From the NCBI GenBank assembly GCA_946807835.1, contig OX327696.1, positions 5,778,501 to 5,842,500 of the forward strand: a stretch of 64,000 nt of DNA, read 5' to 3'. The stretch comes from Ailanthus altissimus. Lineage: Eukaryota; Streptophyta; Magnoliopsida; Sapindales; Simaroubaceae. Made by a program: the position numbers and the translations under genes. The notes under the pieces are model-generated. The model saw nothing but the letters and a program-made list of their open reading frames with translations, was not told the origin of the DNA and ran no database searches. Below are positions 11,230-23,859 of this stretch, piece after piece; position 1 is the stretch's first letter, and the number at the start of each line of letters is the position of its first letter.

Positions 11230-12243
11230 AATTTATGGTGATTGAGATGCTGACAGTTTAAAATGCATTGCCAATGGAGTCGACACAGCTTTGACATCCC
11301 TCATTCTGAATCTGTTAAGAACCTTGAGTATATACCGTTGTTGAGATAAGAAAATAACATCACTACCCCTCATTATATCCATACCCAAAATTCTTTTGGC
11401 TGACCCCAAATCTTTCATTTCAAACTCACCACCTAACTGATTTTTCAGCTTATGTATCTCTTCTATATCCTCACATGCAATTAACATATCATCAACATAT
11501 AGAAGGAGATACATACGCTTGCTGTTATTCAATGCTTTGAAGTACACACATTCATCATACTTGCTCCTTGTGAAGCCACAATGCAGCATAAAATCATCGA
11601 ATCTCTTATACCATTGTCTTGGAAATTGCTTCAGGCTATATAAAGACTTCTTTAGTAAACAAGCATAATCTTCTTTGCCCGGTTCTTCAAAACCTTTCGG
11701 TTATACCATGTATAGCTCTTCTTTAAGCTTACCATGAAGGAAAGCTATCTTTACATCCATTTGTTTAAAATGTAAATTCAAATTTACACACATGGATAAT
11801 AAAATGCGAATGGATAAGTGTTTTACAATAGGAGAAAAAATTTCATGGAAATCAACCCCTTCTTTTTGTGTGAAACCCTGTACAACAAGCCTAGCCTTTA
11901 ACTTTGTAGGCTCAACACCCGAAACCTCCTCCTTAACTTTGTAAACCCATTTGCAGCCAACTAACCTCTTGTTCTTTAGTTTCACCACCAATTTCCTGGT
12001 CTGATTCTTATTAAGAGAAGTGATCTCTTCTTCCATAGCTTGTTGCCATTTAACACAATTTACATTATCAATGGCTTCAGCATATGATTTTGGTTCATCA
12101 TATTCTATAGTGTAAGCAGTGTTAAACGCATAAGCTATCAAATCAGCATATGCATACCTGCTCGGTGGTCGAACAACTCTCTTTTGTCTATCTCTAGCTA
12201 ACTGGTACTCTTCAAGTTTAGCTTCAGGAGTGCTAGACTGCAA
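11230..12243 (-). pseudogene. Element A reverse transcriptase, broken
   Basis: Two open segments (12243-11701 and 11589-11233, minus) carry the copia RT. The first has EEITSLNKNQTRKL, GCKWVYKVKEE, KARLVVQGFTQKEGVDF and MDVKIAFLHGKLKEELYMV. The second has the catalytic YVDD box (11488-11499), KDLGSAKRILGMDI and LSQQRYILKVL. A stop and frame change near 11700-11590 separates them, although SLYGLKQ-like bases persist between. The active-site aspartates survive but the protein cannot be made. Confidence 0.88.
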
Positions 12244-13360
12244 TTATGCTGTTTCAGAGAAAATTTCAGGTTCTTTTTCTTCATGTGCATCATTATTGAA
12301 GTGCTGACCTATAGAAGTGTCAGGTCTCAAATCATGTTCCACCTCATGATGTTTAGTTTTAGATTTAGAAACTGAACTTTTCACATCTTTTGGCTTCTTC
12401 AAAATTGAATCTAAATTGGTTTCCAACAATGTAGATTCATTGAACGTCACATCCCTACTAATGATACTCTTGTGTGGATTAAGATCAGTACACCACACCT
12501 TGTATCCCTTAACACCTTCCGAATAACCAATGAATATCCCCTTCAAGGCTCTTGATTCTAGTTTGCCTTGCTTGATGTGTACAAATGCAGGGAATCTAAA
12601 TACCCTCAAGTGATCATATTTTGGAGTGCTTCCATACCATTTCTGTTCTGGTGTCATAAGGTCAATAGCTAAAGAAGGACTTCAGTTTATCAAGTAAGCT
12701 GTAGTTACTATCGCCTCCTCCTAAAATGCCTTAGACAATCCGGCGTTGGTTAGCATACACCTTACCCTTTCAAGTAAGGTTCGGTTCATCCTTTCTGCAA
12801 GTCCATTCTGTTGTGGTATGTACTGCACCGTTTTATGCCTTGCAATACCATACTTACCACAAAATTTATCAAACTCAATATTAAAAAACTCAAGACCATT
12901 ATCCGTCCTAAGTCTTTTGATTTTCTTACCCGTTTGAATCTCCATAAGTGCTTTCTATTTCTGAAATGTTTCAAACACCTGCTCTTTGCTCTTCAACACA
13001 TAAACCCACAACTTCCTTGAATAATCATCAATGAGTGACAGAAAATATCATGCACCACCATGAGTAACAGCTTGTGCGGGTCCCCAAAGGTCAGAATGTA
13101 TGTAATCCAGAGTGCCCTTAGTGTTGTGTTCACCAGTGTTAAACTTAACTCTATGAGCTTTCCCAAGTACACAATGTTCACAAAACCCCATTGGCTGAAT
13201 TTTTCCCTTGCCAAATACACCTTGATCATACAACTCCTTAAAACCTCTCTCACCCAAGTGTCCTAACCTCAAATGCCATAACTTGATTTGCATATTCTCA
13301 TTATCAACAGAGAAAGATGTAGAACTAATGATAACCTCTCCACTCAACACATACAACCCA
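12244..13360 (-). pseudogene. Element A integrase, broken
   Basis: 13356-13048 (minus) is the GAG-pre-integrase/zinc region, with the pattern LWHLRLGHLGERGF and CEHCVLGKAHR and the H-H-C-C residues visible. It continues into TLDYIHSDLWGPAQ, which holds the first catalytic Asp. 12945-12721 holds RLRTDNGLEF (second Asp) and QQNGLAERMNRTLLERV (Glu). 12657-12244 is the C-terminal extension, with GTPKYDHLRVF-like and FIGYSEGVKGYKVW motifs. At least two frameshifts interrupt it. All three catalytic acidic positions are still present. Confidence 0.88.
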
Positions 13361-13364
13361 TGTT

Positions 13365-13740
13365 ACGCTCACCTCTCATTACAACCATTGAATCCTTAAT
13401 CACTTTCAATATACCACTCTCACCCTTGAATGTGCAACCGGATTGATCAAGCATGCCTAAAGAAATTAAATTTCTTTTAAGATCAAATACATGCCTCACA
13501 TCTAACAACTCCCTCACACTCCCATCATGTAGTTTCAGCCTAATATTACCCATCCCAATGACTTGAAAAGCCATATTGTTGCCCATTAATACTTTACAAT
13601 CATTAATGGACTGATAGCTAGTGAACACAGCTTTATTAGTATATATATGGAAAGTACATCCGGAGTCAAGAATCCACTCACAGATGTTCTGCCCATTCGA
13701 AGCAACTAATGTTTGTGCAACTTCATAGACAATAGTTGCA
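13365..13740 (-). pseudogene. Element A aspartic protease
   Basis: The minus-strand reading gives LDSGCTFH with the catalytic DSG triplet at 13659-13667. IGMGNIRLKLHDGSVRELLDV and LKRNLISLGMLD follow, typical of the copia protease-to-integrase linker. A methionine-led frame covers 13628-13344. This copy keeps a canonical DSG, unlike elements C and E (DSS) and D (NSS). Confidence 0.82.
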
Positions 13741-14501
13741 TCTGCTTCAGGTCTCTTCCCTTGATATTTGGCTTTTCTTTTTAAAATGGCCTTCTTTCTT
13801 GCAGAAGTAACACTTCTTGGATCTGCCCCTCGATTTTGATCTTAAAGAATTTCTCACTTTAATTTCTCTACTCCCAGCTCTCCCCTTCGCAACAAGTATA
13901 GCTGCAGAATTTTATTGTTGTTGTTCTGATTTCTTGACTAACTCCTTTGAGTTTAAGGCTGCTCTAACATCCTTCATTGTCAATGACTCCATTCCATATA
14001 GAAGAGTATCAACAAAATGTTCATAGCTTTTAGGAAGTGAACTCAATAACAGAATTACCTTGTCTTCATCCTGATTTTGACATCAACTGTCTCCAAATCA
14101 ATGATAGCCTTGTTGAAGGAATCAATGTGTTCATATAGTGAACCACCCTTAACCAAAGATAACCCAAATAAATTCTTCTTGAGATACAATCGGTTTGCAA
14201 GAGACTTAGTCATATATAACTCATCAAGTCTTTTCCACAAACCTAGTGCTGATTTTTCTGTACCCACTTCCCTCAAAACTTCATCACCCAAACTCAAAAT
14301 AATTTCACTCTGGGCTTTTCTATTAATGGTTTCAAGATCTATGTCTAACTAATATATTGAAAACTTATCACTAGTACTAGAAGGTTCCTCAAGGGCTGAT
14401 TCTAGTCCTTAACTCTCTAACAAAGCCATCATCTTAAGTTTTCATAAGTTGAAATCATTATGCCTTATAAAATTCTCTACTTCATGCTTATGTGGTGCCA
14501 T
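13740..14501 (-). pseudogene. Element A gag, broken
   Basis: The likely start codon is at 14501 (MAPHKHEVENF). After early stops, the open segment 14297-14055 carries SLGDEVLREV, LWKRLDELYMTKSLANRLYL and HIDSFNKAIIDLE, the UBN2-type copia capsid. A zinc knuckle at about 13780-13816 reads KKCYFCKKEGHF, but the last cysteine of the CX2CX4HX4C motif has been lost. It is related to the gag of elements C, D and E but divergent. Confidence 0.85.
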
Positions 14502-14536
14502 GTTCATCAAAAAATAAACTTAGACAGCCAATAACA

Positions 14537-14548
14537 GCTCTGATACCA
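14537..14548 (-). other. Element A primer binding site
   Basis: The minus strand reads TGGTATCAGAGC exactly, the initiator-tRNA-Met primer site. It starts three bases inside the 5' LTR. Confidence 0.92.
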
Positions 14549-14551
14549 ATT

Positions 14552-15193
14552 TGTAGAGTTTAACACGCAACGGAATACGTAGAGAATACAAGCAATAAAG
14601 TAGGTAAAACAATCCAAGCAAGAACAACAAGCTAAATTCAAGAGCTAAGTATTGACAGTAGAGAAAAGTAGAAATATACCATACCAAGATACAAAATACG
14701 TGGTTCAGCAAATTGCTTACTTCCACGGTGGATCAAGGATCCAAGTCTCTCTTATTTGATGTTTGATTACAAGAGAATTGATCTTAGAAGATCATAGAAT
14801 GATAAAATTCTATTTGGAGCTTTAGGGTTTGTTGTATAGTATTTTGAGAGAGTTTGTCATGTTCTCCTTTAATTCTAGGTATAATGAGGTATTTATATGA
14901 AGTGTAAAATACCCAAGCATGTAAAGGAAAAGCTTAAAATTTGTATATTTGAGTTATGAACAGTACCAGTGTCAATGCCCCGGCATTGACATTCTGGTTC
15001 CAATGCCTCCCAATGCCTCGACGCTTACACTAGAGAATTTTTCCTTATTTTCTTCTGCATTTTGTCAACTATTCGATTAGAATTCCGCCTCTTCTACACA
15101 TGCTTTCAGCTCCAAAATAATTTTGACATATTTCTGAATTTATTCCAAACATTATCAACATCATAAATATGATTTTTAATCACAAATTCCACA
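14552..15193 (-). repeat. Element A 5' LTR (642 bp)
   Basis: It runs from TGTAGAGTTTAACACG to ATTCCACA on the plus strand and is colinear with the 3' LTR apart from the missing 75-bp GC-rich expansion. Point differences along its length show the element is not recent. Confidence 0.93.
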
Positions 15194-15374
15194 CATCATC
15201 TAATTTTCCCAAGAGTTTTTGTTATTTTGTCCAATACGGAATTTGACCCAAAATATTTTTATTTACGTGAAAACCATTTCAGTTTTTCAACAACATATTC
15301 ATAAATATATTTAAAAAATCAAAAACAGACTATAAAATGGTACTTAACATGTTTTATAAATTCATATTTACAAT

Positions 15375-17715
15375 TGACAAAGCGTGGAAGTAATAATATA
15401 TATTATTTTAGCATACGTCTGAAATTTGCGAGAAAATATAACTCTTATAAAGGATAAATATTGAATTTACGGCAAAGATAAATTCTAGAAAAAAAAATTA
15501 AAATATTATTTGTAATTATGTTTTAAGATGTTACATATAACAAGTTTATTTGTGCTAATAATTTACGTAGACCTAAATACACAAGAAATCATAACTAGTA
15601 AATAAAAATAAATCCTAATGACTAAAGAAATTTGACATTTCCTAAAATTATAACTCAAATAGGAATAATAGCCCTACTAAAATAAGAATATTAAATTAAA
15701 CTTAAATATTAATTCTTTAAATAATATAACCCTAAGTTTCTATCTTACAATAGTTCTCCTCTCTTTCGAAATAAATTTATCCTTAAGTTTTGTTTTAAAT
15801 AAAAGACTACCAAAAGGATGGAACTTGTAATAAATCATTACATGGTTACTTTGTTACTTGAAACACAATCCATATTTTATCATCTTCTTACCTTTGTTAG
15901 CAAGTCTTCTTTGAAGCTTACTCATGCGTAACGAAGGATCTTCAACTTTCTTTTCAATTCTTTATCATTTTTAATAAATTTGAATACCAACTATTTTTGT
16001 CTTGTCATTTAAGTATTTCTCAAACTTTGAATTTCAAGCAAGTTTTTTTTTTAACAATCACCTTCTTGTCATTAATGTGAATACGTATAATCAGAGCATA
16101 GACATATTATCTATAACTTGAGCTTCTTGTATAATTTTGACGAAGCATTATTCTCACTGCTCAAATTAAGAGCAATTGACACATCTTCATGTGAAATCTG
16201 TGGCATTTCTCCAATCTCTAACTTTGGAACATTTAGTACTTTTTAAAAAATTTCTTCTTCAAGAATATTTGAAATCTCTTGCAAGTCTTTAATCACTTGA
16301 CTAGTGTCAATAAAAGTCCCGTGCGTATCTTATACAACTATATTTTCAAATTATCAAATATCTCATGTACATTTTCAAATGTAGTATCTACGGAAAAAAT
16401 TTCTTCATCTATAATGTATGATGTGACCTCTAGTTCAGGAACACATTTATTTTTTTTTTGGGAACCTCGAGCACATCTTTACTCAGGTTAGAACTTTTAA
16501 GACCAACGTTCTCTCCCATGGCTAATATGTGAACCTCATTAGTAGAAAGTTTATTTTTACTTATGCATAGTTCTGCCATTTCTTATTGAATTCTTAAAAA
16601 AATATATTGTATTTACTTGAACATATGTTGCATTTTATCCATATTAGATTGCATGGGCAAGACTTCTGTAGTAAGATATTGTCTAACGTTGAAACAAGGA
16701 ATTTGATAGGGCAACTTTTGCGGCTGCAGAATTGACTTCTTCAGTTCTTGATTATTTTCCCTTTATTCAACTCTCGAAGCTAATTTAACAAACAACAAAG
16801 AAATCAAGAATAAGTTGCAAAGGTATTTGTTCTTTTATGTCTGCACTTAATGCTGAAAAAAATCTTTTGACTAACTATTTATCTGATTTAGAAAAATTAA
16901 GACAAGCATAAAGATTTTAAGATCCAACAACATATTCTTGAATAGATCTTATACCTTGTTAATAGTTCTTGAATCAACAAATGAATATCTAGATATAATC
17001 ACAAGGAATAAATTGTGCTTTCAATGTGTTTATATCAAACCAACTTTAAATCTAATCTTTTCCTTCTGTCATGCATAATACTTCCTACCACAGATTAGCA
17101 TGACACCTCAATTGCAGAGACATGTACGTAATATGTTTCTCTATAGGAATATTTTTAAGTATATCTTCTATAGTAATAAAAATCAAATTAAAAGCTTCTT
17201 TAGGACCATAAATATATCCCAAAAACAAAAAAATGGAGCAATCTTTAACTGTTGTTGATATGCCATTCATTCACTCTCTTTTTTTTATTCTTTAATCCAT
17301 TTTCACTCACCTATTTTTTCAACCTTCATTTTTTTCCTTTCATAAAAAAAAAAACAAAAAGAACACCTTCATTGTTTTGTTCACTTACTCTTTGCCATCT
17401 CTCCTTTTTTTTTTTTAATTTTTCACTCTTTTGTTCTCTCTTTCCTTTTTTTACCACTTGATGCAACACGGTAGCAATATTAGATGTCATTTTAGCATAC
17501 ATCTTAAATTCACAAGAAAACAATAACTCTTATAAAGAGAGAAATGTCAAGTTTACAATAAAGATTGATAAAAAAATAACTGAAAATAATAATATTGTTG
17601 AGAAAAGTCACAAAAATAACTAAAATGGGAATAATAACCCTACTAAAAAAAAAATCAAATTAAACTCTAATAATAATTTCTAAAATAATATACCCCAAGT
17701 CTTTATTGACAATGG
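15375..17715. mobile_element. Non-coding unit between direct repeats (LARD-like, unclassified)
   Basis: Two related direct repeats, 15375-15755 and 17459-17715, share ttttagcatac, then aaca/taactcttataaag, then ggaataata(a/g)ccctacta and a terminal block. The spacer has no open frame longer than about 70 codons. Faint minus-strand coding texture at about 16500-16640 (MDKMQHMFK-like, with stops) suggests a decayed gag-like region. It may be a large retrotransposon derivative with diverged LTRs; the class is uncertain. Confidence 0.5.
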
Positions 17716-17769
17716 AGCTGTGTGATGTGAAAAGCTTTAATTGCCAGGAACAAAATCAAATAAATTACT

Positions 17770-18400
17770 TGGGTAATACAAGCACAACCACAAATCAATC
17801 CCACGTTTACGGCATGGAAATGGTTCAATGATATTGTAATGTCTTGGATTTTGTATTGGATTCACTCTAACATTATAGGAAGTGTTATTTATATAGAAAC
17901 TACTAACAACATATGAACGACATGAAAGAAAGGTTTTTGCAATGGGACGATTCACAAATTTACAAATTTGACAAGAAATTATTAAACAACAACAAGGATC
18001 AATCAATTTCACTTTATTATACCAAGATAAAGTCACTTTGGGATGTGTTGGCCTTTTACCACGATCCAATTTCTTGCACTTGTGGTGTTCTCAAAGGTTT
18101 TGCTAAACAAGAAGAAAAGAAAAGTGTCATGCAGTTCTTAATAGGACTAAATGAGTCATATACCATCGTGCAGGTTCAATCCTCATAATGAGCCCTCTTT
18201 CAGACACATGCAAAGTCTATACCTTAATACTTCAACAAAAGAGACAAACTGAAGTAGCTACCCGAAGAAAAATGATTGATTTGTTGTAATGTAGGTTTCA
18301 AATACTTTAAACATTAAGGAGTAAACATCCAAGAAAAATATTTGTTTCATTGTGGAAAAGACAATCACACAATTGACCTTTGTTACTTTCTTCATGGCTT
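17770..18400 (+). pseudogene. Element B gag remnant
   Basis: A broken frame (17810-17910) reads NDIVMSWIL and then VIYIETTNNI. It continues after a frameshift in the open segment 17913-18188 with NDMKERFLQWDDSQIY, SLYYTKIKSLWDVL, FHDPISC-like SCTCG and VMQFLIGLNESY. This is the gag family usual in Ivana/Oryco-type copia elements, unlike the gag of A, C, D and E. Weak zinc-knuckle-like sequence (FHCGKDNHTIDLCY) lies near 18345-18390. Confidence 0.82.
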
Positions 18401-18639
18401 TTCATCTGGATACAAACAAGATAGCAAGGATGTGAAGCCAAAATGAAAGATACTAAACGTTAATAACTCAATGGCCACGAAAGAATCTAAGAGACAAAGT
18501 CCTATCAGTACACTTTCACTTCTGAAAAATATAACCAACTCAGAGCACTATTTCAGAAGGATAATGGTAACACTTTGTCCTTTGTAAATACTATAGGCAA
18601 CCACTCACCTTTCTGTTGTAAGAATTAATTTTTCATGGA

Positions 18640-19880
18640 TTATTTATAGTGGGGTTATCGATCATGTTTCTAATATACAACCAACATTAAATGAGACAAC
18701 TTCTAGACATATTTTTATTCAGTTACAAAATGGAGGCCAAGCTAGGATTGAATGTATTTGGTCAACCACATTGTCCAATGGCATTACTTTAAATGACATT
18801 TTTTATGTTCCAAAATTTAGAGTTAATTTATTATCAGTTGGTAAGCTTACTTGCATTGAGTTGTAGTGTAAAAAGAACCCTAATTTTTATGTGGTGTGGG
18901 ACAAGGCTACGAAGAAGACGATTGGCCTAGACAAGCAATTTAATGGTTTATATTATCTTGAAGTTAGCTAAACACTACCTATCGCACATCAAACTCTATG
19001 TAATCCCTACATTTGGCATCAACAATTGAGCCATCCATCAATTGCACCCCTTCAGGCACTCACCAATAACAACTCTGAAATTTCTTTTGATTCTACTTTA
19101 CTTTTGTGATTATTAGTCCTTTAGTTAAACAAACTCATTTGTCTTTTTTAGTATCTCTATATCAACTAACGCACCTTTTGATTTGATTCATTGTGATATT
19201 TGAGGACTCCATAAAATTACTTCTCATATGGGAGCTCATTTATTTCTTGATCATTGTTGATGATTATTCTCGTTATACTTAGATACATCTTATGTATGGT
19301 AAGTCCAAAACAAAATCAATAATCAAATCATTTTTTTCATGAGTCTAAACTTAATTTCATTGTAGAATTAAAGCCTTACATTCTAATAATGGGAAAGCGT
19401 TTTTATCTTCGCAACCTTTTGTTTTAATAGAATGACACCTCTTTTCAATAGACCTATCAATACACGCCCCAACAAAATGGAGTTGTCAAACATAAGCATA
19501 GACATCTCTTTAATATAAGTCATTCTCTTTATTTTTAAGAAAATCTACCTTTGCAATGTTAGGGGGAAAGTCTATAAACGGCTTCCTACTTTATAAATTG
19601 CCTTCTCACACCTACTTTATCCAACAAAACTTCATTTCATCATCTCTTTAATAAATCCCCAACTTACTCTTATCTCCACACTTTTGGGTTCTTGTGTTAT
19701 GTTACCAACCTTAAACCACTTCATAAATTTGACACTAAAGCTTGCAAGTGCATATTTCTCTATTTATGGCCTCTAATCTCATCAACTTTCCATCTCTTAT
19801 GATGGGATATTTTATGAATCTATATTCCCATATTCAACCACTCCACTTCAAAACATTGATGACTATATAGCAGCACTAAC
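18640..19880 (+). pseudogene. Element B protease/integrase remnant
   Basis: Broken reading frames give VDHVSN-type protease sequence, then NGITLNDIFYVPKFRVNLLS and TKKTIGLDKQFNGLYYLEVS near 18790-18970. These are followed by WHQQLSHPSI (pre-integrase, about 19010), FDLIHCDI (first Asp, about 19175) and further integrase fragments with many stops to about 19880. The order is that of copia PR-IN. No part could be translated into a working enzyme. Confidence 0.75.
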
Positions 19881-20090
19881 CATACCATTGCCATTTGATA
19901 CCATAACTAATCCCAAAGACAAAAAACAAATTCAAACACAACGTCTAGATGTCACGGTGCTAATAAATCTACGTCGCAGTGTTAAATTCTTGATTCTCGA
20001 TGCCATGGAGCCACCAATTCTATGTCGCGAAGCCATTCCTATAGATTCCCAGACCCATTACAAAACCTCAATGTCACAATGCTACCTACT

Positions 20091-22644
20091 TGATATATGC
20101 AATAATAGCTAAGTGCAAGTGCACATTATCATATCAAATAATATAAGAATTAAGTTCAAGTTATCATTTCCACATGGACTATTTAACCTATTTCTATCAA
20201 TCAATTACTAAAATTAGTTCTATTTGACTTTTATTCAGATGAATCAAAATAAAAATTGAATCTAATTAACCTAATTCTAAATTAAACCTATGATTAATCA
20301 AACACAAGCAAAGGGTTGAATTCACTAATTAAGAACAATTTAGAGTTTCAATTTATCCCCTAATACTTCATTTGATTTATTAACATCTTAGTTAATCCCT
20401 CAATTTGAATTGATTGGCTAGACTCTATTCTCATCGATAGTCGGATGACTATATTACACATTCTAACAGTAACCTATATGTCTATGGTAATTGATTGTTT
20501 GCTATAGTAGTTAAGCGCAAGCGCACGTTATCGTATCAAGTAATATAGGATTTTAAGTCCAGATATCAATCTCATAGGGACTATGCGATCTAAATCTATA
20601 AATCAAGTACTAAAATTGTATCTACTTAACGTTTATTCAGAAAACTAAAATCTGGAATTTATTTAACTAATCTAATTCTATCAATCAAATCAACATAAAT
20701 AAAAGCAAAGGATAAAATTCACAAATAATGATAATCTATGATTTTGAGTCTTCCCCTAATATTTCATTGAACTTATTAACCACTTAGTTAATCCCTTAAT
20801 ACCAATTGATTAGCTTAGACACTAGTCTCATCATAAGCCTCTGTCAATGGTCGAGTGACTATATTACACATTATAACAATCACCTATATCTCTATGGTAA
20901 TCAAATCATAATGTAATTCATTAAGATCAAGTCTAAATTATACCATACATACCACCTAAGTATATGTCTATCCTAGATGGAACTCATAGTTGTTACCCTA
21001 TGATTATGCATCAAACTATCCTAGGCTAAACACATGAATCCCTCCGTCGAGTTCATCATAGTTTCTTAATCATTCAAAATATTGATCAGGTCTAATGAAA
21101 GCATTAAAACACAAGATAGAATAAATCAATTGAATGTATCAAGTTCATAACTAAATATCAACACAATTCAAATCCATACTAGGTTCACATAGTTAAACCC
21201 TAGATGAACAATTTAACTCATCACAAAATCAAAAGTATTAAACCAATTTATAAAGAACAACAAGAACAAGTGTATAATGATAAATAAAGAGAAGAAAACC
21301 TAATCAAAGTGACTCATGGATGTGCTTCTTGCTCAATCTTGACTTGAAGCTTGAATCTTAATCTTGGTTCTTCAATCTTTGGCTTTGATCTTTGATTTTG
21401 TGTTGTGAATTCTCTCTCTTTATTTTTGCCTCTTTTGTTCTTTTCTCTCTCCTTTTGTCCCAATTAAGATTTTTGGTATTCTATTTATAGGTTTATGTCT
21501 TCAAATTACTGTTAACTACTGTAGTAAAATACTGTTCACGAGTTACTATTCAATGGGGTACTGTTCACCACCACGCGCGACGTAGCGTTGAGACACTATT
21601 TTAGCCACCGCGACGCTCATTTCTAATCGCAGCGACACTGGGTATTGTAGTATATCACTGTAGCTCGTCACTGTATTATATACTATAGTAATTTGATGTT
21701 TTTGGCTTATTTTCATTAGAGTTTCGACCTTATTTGATCCATTAACTCTAAACCTACGAAAATAATAATAAAATACATCAAAAGCCAACTAATCTTAATT
21801 TTTACGAACAAATATTAGGTTTAGAAGATAGAAATATTAGACTTAATTAACCCTTATCAGTAATCTGAGTAGAATATAATTTATTAAGAACATGTCTAAA
21901 TTATACCATACATGCCATCTTAGGCAAAATACATAAATTCCTTTGTCAAATTCATTATAGTTCCTTGATTATTCAAAATATTAGCCAGATATAATGAAAG
22001 TAATGAACACAAGATAGAATGAACCAATTGTATGTATTAACTTTATAAACTAAGAGTCAATAAAATCCAACTACATATTAGATTCAAAAGTTTAACTCTA
22101 TAAATAAAATCTTAAGTCATGGTGAAATAAAGAGTTCTCGAGCTTATCAAGAATAACATCATAAAAATCATAGAAAACTAGAAAGATAAAAAGTTGAAGA
22201 GATAAAACTAATTTTTCTGTAGTCTCCAATCTTCTTGTCTTTTTTATCCTCCATACATTACTCTTTCTCTCTCTTTTTCTTTATCCTCTTGATTCTTTAA
22301 AATAGGCTTTTTGGTCTTCTATTTATAGGTTGATATTTTTAAATTAGAGTAAAACATAAAATATAAGTTAGATTAGGATTTATAATTCACATAATAGTTG
22401 TGCACGCATACTATTTATATGTTATTATTCACACAACACTGTGGCGCTTGTACTATAGTAAGGTATTGTACCAATTTTGATGTTTTTTTTGTTTATTTTC
22501 ATTAGTTTTTCATCTCTATTTACTTAGCTGACTCCAAACCTACAAAATAAAAAAAATACATAAAAAAAAAAGTCAAATAATCTTAATTTCAACAAATAAT
22601 ATAAAGTTCAGATGTAGAAATATTAAACATAATTAACCCTATCA
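20091..22644 (+). repeat. Outer solo LTR inside element B (interrupted)
   Basis: It starts TGATATATGCAATAATAG and ends ACCCTATCA, with imperfect target duplications ctact (20086-20090) and ctacc (22645-22649). Without the younger insertion at 20492-21859 and its duplicated target it is about 1.18 kb. It carries no coding sequence. Element B integrase-side sequence stops at its left edge and resumes at its right edge. Confidence 0.75.
20492..21859 (+). repeat. Inner solo LTR of the same family (1368 bp)
   Basis: It starts TGATTGTTTGCTATAGTAG and ends ACCCTTATCA, with a perfect target duplication gtaat (20487-20491 and 21860-21864). It is colinear with the outer copy (tgcaagtgcac/cgcaagcgcac, ctatattacacatt, taattaaccc), so the same LTR family inserted into itself. 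A GC-rich patch lies at 21570-21640. Confidence 0.82.
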
Positions 22645-22899
22645 CTACCCTATGCCACGATACCAACATCAAGCTTTTTGGCATCACGACACCGACCATC
22701 TCTCGATGTAGTGCCAAATACTTAAAAGTAAATCCACAACCCTGATGCCATGGCACCACCTAGCTCTCGTCACGGTACTGCGTTCTAGATTCCTAATGTT
22801 GTAGTGCCCCTAACCCCACGTCGCATCGCCACCTTAGATTTTTTTAATCTAAGATACAAACTAAATTTTATCCAACCTAACATTCTTCTACCCCATCAA

Positions 22900-23720
22900 G
22901 CTTTCGAGCCATCTCTAATATTATGAGGTAAATCATTTAAAGCTTTTTGCTCTAGGTCCTTCCTCTTCTTCAGTTATTTTTAGCGGATGCCACCCAATTT
23001 CACAATATGTTTCCTACTCTTATCTCTCACATCCACACAAATTTTTTATTAAAAATGTCTCTCACCTAGTTGAACCAAAAACTAAACAAGCTTGCCATAA
23101 TCTAAAGTGGGTTACTGCTATGAATGATGAAAACTCAGCCCTTGAAGTTAACCATACCTGGAGCATGGTCCTTTACCTTCTAGTTATTGACCTATCGATT
23201 GTAAATGGGTCTATAAAATTAAGTACAACTTGTTCAGTTGAGCATTATAAAGTCTATCTTGTAGCCAAAGAGTTTGCTCAATGCGAGAGCATTGATTATA
23301 TTCAAATTTTTGCTCATGTTGCAAAATTAACTACCTTATGGTGTCTCTGGCAATTGCTTTCATTTGTCATTAGTCTATTTATCAAATGGATGTTCAAAAT
23401 GCCTTCCTTCATGGGGATTTAACTGAGGAGGTCCATATTACTCCTCCACTGGGTCTCAATCGATAGAAAGAGCAACACTTAGTTTGTCGACTTCATAAAT
23501 CTATCTATAGATTGAAACGAGCCTTACAAAGTTGGTTTCACAAGTTTCTTTCTGCAATCCAAAAGTTTACCTTCTGAAAATCACAATCTGTTTATTCTTT
23601 ATTCAGTAAGATTAGTGATGGTTCTCTCACCATTATCCTTTTTTACGTCAACGACATGATCATCACCAATAATAATTAGAAGGTAATACAAGAGGTATAA
23701 AATTTGTTGGCTAGTTGTTT
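22900..23720 (+). pseudogene. Element B reverse transcriptase remnant
   Basis: The open segment 23120-23422 reads NDENSALEVNHTWSMV, then KVYLVAKEFAQCESIDYIQIFAHVAKLT, the copia RT start. MDV-type and LHGDL-like bases follow after a frameshift (FKMPSFMGI). Further on, near 23644-23655, the catalytic box reads YVND instead of YVDD, a substitution of the first active-site Asp. RNase H follows about 200 bp later. Confidence 0.82.
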
Positions 23721-23859
23721 TTAGATCAAAGAAAGAATTTCTATCAACCAATGAAAATACACACTTGGTATACTAGAGGAAGCTAGACTTCTTTACAAAA
23801 CCTGCAAAAATATTTTTGTGGAATAAAATCTTAAGCTTGCTTCAATGATAGGGAGTTGC

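Larger units (their letters stand above)
9733..15193 (-). mobile_element. Copia retrotransposon A, structurally complete, coding-dead
   Basis: It is flanked by identical 5-bp target duplications catca (9728-9732 and 15194-15198). It carries LTRs 9733-10449 and 14552-15193, a PBS at 14537-14548, a purine-rich PPT beside the left LTR, and gag, PR, IN, RT and RNase H in copia order on the minus strand. Sequence motifs (GERGFKELYDQG, CEHCVLGKAHRVKF, TKPLPSVKF) place it near the Tork-type copia elements and close to elements C, D and E. The reading frame is broken many times. Confidence 0.93.
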
